A stretch of DNA of 20,262 bases, taken from assembly GCA_903950295.1 (NCBI GenBank), contig CAJBAP010000078.1, forward strand, positions 1-20,262, in the 5' to 3' direction. The stretch comes from an uncultured Rhodocyclaceae bacterium. Its GTDB lineage: Bacteria; Pseudomonadota; Gammaproteobacteria; Burkholderiales; Rhodocyclaceae. Below the pieces are notes generated by a model that was given only the letters and a program-made list of their open reading frames with translations, was not told the origin of the DNA and made no database searches. The translations under genes and the position numbers were made by a program. Shown here piece by piece: positions 16,818-20,262 of the stretch. Position 1 is the first letter of the stretch. The number at the start of each line of letters is the position of its first letter.

Positions 16818-16920
16818 TACTTGTTCCTGTCGTTCTGCAGTTCCATCGCCACGGCTGCAAATTCGCCGCGCAGCGTAGCAGGATCGCTTCCTGCCGCAGC
16901 ACTGATTCGAAGTGGCGAAC

Positions 16921-16929
16921 TGCTAGAAT
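16921..16929 (+). promoter_or_regulatory. Candidate extended -10 promoter for DUF2863-recR
   Basis: TGCTAGAAT fits the extended -10 form TGnTATAAT with one mismatch and lies 50 bases before the ATG at 16979. No good -35 is visible. The 171-base gap 16808-16978 holds no gene, and this is its only promoter-like element on the + strand. Confidence 0.4.
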
Positions 16930-16978
16930 CGCCGCCCGGTCACTTAATCAGGCCGCCTGCCTTTCATTTTCGATCACC

Positions 16979-18160
16979 ATGAAACGTTCCCGCTTTTCCC
17001 GTCGTACCAAACAGACTCCGGATACCGATGAGTTGATTCGTCTCGCTACGCAGTTGAGCCTTTCGGGTAGCCGGCTGGAGGATGATTTCTGGGAGCGCAG
17101 ACTGGCGGTGCTCATTGATCGTTTGCTCGCCGGCAACGATGAGTCGGCCCTGAATGCGGCTCTTGATCATCTGTATGGCGCCGGTGGTCGCGCCTACGAT
17201 GAATTGGCCGACATGGTCGAGTCCTGTGCCGAATGCGGTCACCATGCGATGGCAGGGACTGGCCCGGATCAGGATGTATTGTTGTTCTCTGCACCGGTCT
17301 TGGCCTGGTCGCGTTACGCGATTCCTGCAGGCCCGATTGCTCCCGAGGTGCTGGCCAATCTGAGGGTGCAATTGCAGGCTCATGTTTTGGCCGCCGATGT
17401 CCGTTTCGGCCTTGCCGACTTCTTTTACAGTCCTGACCAGTTGCCGCAAAGTTATTCCGATACCGCAGCGCTGACCGAGAAACTGACCAAGGCGGCATTA
17501 CACGGACGTGATCTCAAGCTTGACGCCGGTCAAATGGCCGAGACCATGAACTTTCTCTCGGATACGCGTTACTTGATTGGCGTGGTTTGCGCACCGACTG
17601 GCGCTCCTTTGTTCCGCTGGCAGGAGGAAGATGGTAACCGCACGGATGCGCATAAACAGTGGCGTGGCCAGGGTGGCGAAGCTTTGCGTCCGCTCTTGCC
17701 GGCCTGCGCTCTGGAACCATTGCTGCCACAGTCTTTTCATGCGGCAGTGCGCGAGGCTGATCGTGCCTCGCGACCCTATTCATTGCGTTCGGCAGTGGCG
17801 TTTTTGCAAACCACGCTGAATGTTTCTGCCGCCAATCTGCGTGCCGTGGTGGCGCCTTATTACGACCGGCAGATCGAGGAGTTTCGCATCGGCTTTACGC
17901 TCGGCGAGGCTGTCGAAGTGGTGCATGGCGTGGTGTGGCCGCTGCTCGAAAATGAGGAGGAGGCAGCCGAGACGCCAGCTCAGATCGAAGCGGTGCTGCG
18001 CGAAGCGGGCGTACATGAGGTTCTGGTGCTGGACCATAGATTTCCTCTGGAGTATTGCGACGATTGTGGCGCCCCCCTGTATCCGAACCCGGATGGCGAG
18101 CCGGTGCATGCCGAACTCCCTGAGCAGGAAGAAGAGGCGGCGCCTCGTCATCTGCACTGA
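16979..18160 (+). CDS. DUF2863 family protein
   Basis: A 393-residue soluble, acidic protein without signal peptide or membrane helices. It resembles the DUF2863 family, known mainly from beta-proteobacteria and without a described function. Visible features are a basic start (MKRSRFSRRTKQT), a CAEC pair at Cys83/Cys86, and a C-terminal pair CDDC at Cys360/Cys363 followed by GAPLYPNPDGEPVHAELPEQ, which looks like half of a zinc ribbon. The two CxxC pairs could together bind one zinc. The C-terminus is Glu-rich and ends in RHLH. The ATG follows a 171-base gap with a possible extended -10; its ribosome binding site is weak. recR begins 20 bases after its stop. Confidence 0.75.
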   Translation: MKRSRFSRRTKQTPDTDELIRLATQLSLSGSRLEDDFWERRLAVLIDRLLAGNDESALNAALDHLYGAGGRAYDELADMVESCAECGHHAMAGTGPDQDVLLFSAPVLAWSRYAIPAGPIAPEVLANLRVQLQAHVLAADVRFGLADFFYSPDQLPQSYSDTAALTEKLTKAALHGRDLKLDAGQMAETMNFLSDTRYLIGVVCAPTGAPLFRWQEEDGNRTDAHKQWRGQGGEALRPLLPACALEPLLPQSFHAAVREADRASRPYSLRSAVAFLQTTLNVSAANLRAVVAPYYDRQIEEFRIGFTLGEAVEVVHGVVWPLLENEEEAAETPAQIEAVLREAGVHEVLVLDHRFPLEYCDDCGAPLYPNPDGEPVHAELPEQEEEAAPRHLH

Positions 18161-18168
18161 GTCTCAGT
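18156..18168. repeat. 13-bp palindrome across the DUF2863 stop
   Basis: ACTGAG-T-CTCAGT is a perfect inverted repeat with six-base arms and one central base. It covers the TGA at 18158-18160 and sits 12 bases before recR. The arms are too close to form a stable RNA hairpin, so it resembles a protein site more than a terminator. It may also be chance. Confidence 0.35.
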
Positions 18169-18180
18169 ATCTATTGAGCC

Positions 18181-18777
18181 ATGGCCCCATTGTCAAGTCT
18201 CGATGAACTGATCGGGGCCTTGCGCTGTCTGCCGGGCGTAGGGCCGAAGTCTGCCCAGCGGATGGCTTATCACTTGTTACAGCATGATCCGCGCGGTGCC
18301 GAACGTCTGGGACGGGCGCTGGATACGGCTCTCAGAACCTTGCGTCGGTGCGAGCGCTGCAACAGCTTTACCGAAGCCGAGGTGTGTGAGCGTTGTTTGT
18401 CACCCAAGCGCGATTCCTCGCAGCTTTGCGTGGTGGAAATGCCCGCCGACTTGAATACGATGGAACAGACCCATGCTTATCGTGGACTCTACTACGTGCT
18501 GATGGGGCGACTGAGCCCGCTTGACGGTGTCGGGCCGCGGGAGTTGGCTTTCGATCGGCTACTTACACGCGCCGGTGACGGTGTGGTGAAAGAGGTGATT
18601 CTCGCCACCAACCTGACGAACGAGGGTGAGGCGACGGCGCATTACCTCTCAGAAATGCTTCACGCCCGTGGCATCAAGGTTAGTCGCATAGCACGTGGTC
18701 TGCCGCTGGGCAGTGAACTTGAGTACTCGGATGCTGCCAGTGTGGCTCAGGCCCTGCTGGAACGAAGGGATTACTGA
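18181..18777 (+). CDS. recR: Recombination protein RecR
   Basis: Ring-forming DNA clamp that works with RecO (and RecF) to load RecA at gaps. The 198-residue protein has the helix-hairpin-helix [17 protein letters not shown] (17-33), a zinc finger with Cys57/Cys60 and Cys69/Cys72, and a Toprim domain from [10 protein letters not shown] (about 82) to [20 protein letters not shown]. The C-terminal Walker-B-like stretch is [16 protein letters not shown]. This is full family length. In many bacteria recR follows dnaX and ybaB; here it follows DUF2863 on the same strand and precedes petA, with a weak terminator and a promoter in between. Confidence 0.97.
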   Translation: MAPLSSLDELIGALRCLPGVGPKSAQRMAYHLLQHDPRGAERLGRALDTALRTLRRCERCNSFTEAEVCERCLSPKRDSSQLCVVEMPADLNTMEQTHAYRGLYYVLMGRLSPLDGVGPRELAFDRLLTRAGDGVVKEVILATNLTNEGEATAHYLSEMLHARGIKVSRIARGLPLGSELEYSDAASVAQALLERRDY

Positions 18778-18792
18778 TGAAGTTGCGGCATT

Positions 18793-18813
18793 GCACCATA
18801 AGGGTGCGCTTTT
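18793..18813 (+). terminator. Weak intrinsic terminator candidate after recR
   Basis: GCACC (18793-18797) pairs with GGTGC (18803-18807) over the loop ATAAG. GC and then TTTT (18810-18813) follow. The stem is short, but position and T-run fit the end of the DUF2863-recR transcript. Confidence 0.4.
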
Positions 18814-18849
18814 GTACTTCGAGAGCATAGAGTCTGGCTACTTTGCCCC

Positions 18850-18878
18850 TTTAATCCGTTTGCGGACTTGGGTATAAT
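18850..18878 (+). promoter_or_regulatory. Sigma-70 promoter of petAB
   Basis: A perfect TATAAT at 18873-18878, with a poor -35 (TTTAAT, 18850-18855) 17 bases upstream. It would start RNA near 18885 and leave a leader of about 40 bases. AGGAAA at 18913-18918 is the ribosome binding site of petA. Confidence 0.65.
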
Positions 18879-18923
18879 CGACCGGTTTTTCGTATTTGCA
18901 TTCTCACTTTTCAGGAAACCACC

Positions 18924-19520
18924 ATGAGTTGTGACGATAAAGTGGATTGTGGCAGGCGTCGCTTGTTGGTTGCAACGTCGGTCGCCGGAGGTGTGGCAGG
19001 CGTAGCCGCCGCCATACCGTTTGTCAGCACTTTTGCGCCTTCCGAGCGCGCTAAGTCTGCGGGCGCTCCCGTCGAGGTCGATGTCAGTCAGTTGGCTCCG
19101 GGCCAGATGATGACTGTCGAATGGCGCGGCAAGCCGGTATGGATCATTCACCGCACCAAGGAAATGCTTGACGGTTTGACCAAACTGGCCGACAAGATCG
19201 CCGATCCGAAGTCCGATCGTCCGATGCAGCCCGAGTACGCGAAGAATGAGCATCGCTCGATCAAGCCCGAGTATCTCGTCGCTGTCGGCATCTGCACGCA
19301 TCTGGGTTGCTCGCCATCAGAGAAATTCAAGACCGGTGCCGAGTCTGGCATTGATGCCGATTGGCCGGGCGGTTTTCTCTGCCCCTGTCACGGTTCGACG
19401 TTCGATCTGGCTGGTCGCGTTTACAAGAGCAAACCAGCGCCGGACAACCTCGAGATTCCGCCGCACTATTATCTGTCAGACGCCAAGATCCTGATCGGCG
19501 AAGACAAGAAGGGAGCCTAA
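18924..19520 (+). CDS. petA: Ubiquinol-cytochrome c reductase, Rieske iron-sulfur subunit
   Basis: Carries the 2Fe-2S centre that takes an electron from ubiquinol in the cytochrome bc1 complex. The 198-residue protein has a twin-arginine start (CGRRRLLVATS, 9-19) with a single membrane segment at about 17-35, typical of Rieske proteins inserted through Tat and left anchored. The cluster ligands are Cys124 and His126 in CTHLGC and Cys153 and His156 in CPCHGS; Cys129 and Cys155 form the stabilising disulfide. It has its own promoter and a good ribosome binding site, and is followed by petB after three bases. Confidence 0.97.
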   Translation: MSCDDKVDCGRRRLLVATSVAGGVAGVAAAIPFVSTFAPSERAKSAGAPVEVDVSQLAPGQMMTVEWRGKPVWIIHRTKEMLDGLTKLADKIADPKSDRPMQPEYAKNEHRSIKPEYLVAVGICTHLGCSPSEKFKTGAESGIDADWPGGFLCPCHGSTFDLAGRVYKSKPAPDNLEIPPHYYLSDAKILIGEDKKGA

Positions 19521-19523
19521 GGA

Positions 19524-20262
19524 ATGGCTGCTGCGAACGCTGACAAATACAAATCCGACGGCACGATCGCCGGTGGCCTGCTGGAGTGGGTGGACGCCCG
19601 TTTCCCCCTGATGTCGTTGTGGAACGACCATCTGGCCAAATACTACGCACCGAAGAACTTCAACTTCTGGTACTTCTTTGGTTCGCTGGCGTTGATGGTT
19701 TTGGTGATGCAGATTGTCACTGGCATCTTCCTTACCATGCACTACAAGCCGGACGCTTCGCTGAATGCTTCCGGTGTGCCGGTGGCCTTTGCCAGCGTCG
19801 AGTACATCATGCGCGACGTGCCTTGGGGTTGGTTGATTCGTTACATGCACTCGACGGGTGCCTCCGCCTTCTTCATTGTCGTCTATCTGCACATGTTCCG
19901 TGGCATGCTTTACGGTTCCTATCGCCAACCCCGCGAGCTGATCTGGATTTTCGGCGTCATGATTTTCCTGGTGCTGTTTGGCGAGGCCTTCATGGGCTAT
20001 CTGCTGCCCTGGGGGCAGATGTCCTACTGGGGCGCGCAGGTCATCCTGAACATGATGTCGGCCATCCCGTTCATCGGTAATGAACTCGCGATCTGGGTGC
20101 GTGGCGATTTCGTCGTCAGCGATCCCACACTGAATCGCATGTTCTCGCTCCACGTCATAGCCATGCCGCTGGTGCTGGTTGGTCTGGTTGCTGCCCATAT
20201 CATGGCGTTGCACGAGGTTGGCTCAAATAATCCGGATGGCGTTGAAATCAAGAAGAAAAAAG
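19524..20262 (+). CDS. petB: Cytochrome b of the bc1 complex (partial, 3' end outside window)
   Basis: The frame opens at ATG 19524 and stays open to the window end, giving 246 residues of a protein normally about 400 or more long. It holds the quinol oxidation and reduction sites and two b hemes in the inner membrane. The start ...LLEWVDARFPLMSLWNDHLA is typical. The helix with RYMHSTGASAFFIVVYLHMF gives one His of each heme. GYLLPWGQMSYWGAQVI is the conserved Qo-side stretch. SLHVIAMPLVLVGLVAAHIM carries the second heme His pair. GGGAG at 19511-19515, inside the petA end, serves as binding site. A cytochrome c1 gene (petC) is expected next, beyond the window. Confidence 0.95.
   Translation, partial: MAAANADKYKSDGTIAGGLLEWVDARFPLMSLWNDHLAKYYAPKNFNFWYFFGSLALMVLVMQIVTGIFLTMHYKPDASLNASGVPVAFASVEYIMRDVPWGWLIRYMHSTGASAFFIVVYLHMFRGMLYGSYRQPRELIWIFGVMIFLVLFGEAFMGYLLPWGQMSYWGAQVILNMMSAIPFIGNELAIWVRGDFVVSDPTLNRMFSLHVIAMPLVLVGLVAAHIMALHEVGSNNPDGVEIKKKK

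Noticed and set aside
1..20262. tRNA/rRNA genes, CRISPR arrays, insertion sequences, toxin-antitoxin or defence genes
   Set aside because: None seen on either strand by reading. The longest gene-free gap is 171 bases, and all are accounted for by promoters or hairpins.

Overview
The window is a chromosomal stretch of a Betaproteobacterium, most likely from the Rhodocyclales/Nitrosomonadales side. This is inferred from protein similarity and gene order. It carries the conserved housekeeping string leuB-asd-fimV-truA-trpF-accD-folC-SPOR-cvpA-purF-metZ, which is also known from Pseudomonas, with trpBA placed between trpF and accD as is common in beta-proteobacteria. A DUF2863 gene, a family largely restricted to that class, and a petABC-type operon follow. 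Every recognised gene is on the + strand and DNA composition looks even, so nothing suggests a prophage, plasmid or genomic island.

Layout. 1-66 is the tail of an unidentified gene, followed by an MFS permease of the phenylpropionate (HcaT-like) type. 1333-3529 holds leuB and asd (leucine; aspartate-family amino acids). 3636-6659 is fimV, a large inner-membrane, peptidoglycan-binding polar hub protein, with its own likely promoter and a perfect 10-bp hairpin after its stop. 6712-7305 encodes a small polytopic membrane protein resembling CbiQ/EcfT. 7302-12911 is a tightly packed run, truA-trpF-trpB-trpA-accD-folC, with 4-bp or similar overlaps and presumably one transcript: tRNA pseudouridylation, the last three steps of tryptophan synthesis, fatty-acid initiation and folate polyglutamylation. 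12914-16807 holds a SPOR-domain protein, cvpA, purF and metZ (cell envelope/division, purine and methionine synthesis). 16979-18777 holds DUF2863 and recR. From 18873 a clear promoter drives petA and petB (Rieske protein and cytochrome b of the bc1 complex); petB is cut by the window end.

No tRNA, rRNA, CRISPR array, insertion sequence or defence system was seen. No convincing new multigene system is present. The most unexpected signal is a 23-bp sequence with a 19-bp core, found four times inside three unrelated genes (MFS permease, trpB and folC twice, once inverted). It is read in different frames, so it is a DNA-level repeat rather than a protein motif. Lesser curiosities are the orphan CbiQ-like gene, the degenerate acidic repeats of FimV, a 10-bp tandem repeat before fimV, and recR paired with DUF2863 instead of dnaX-ybaB.
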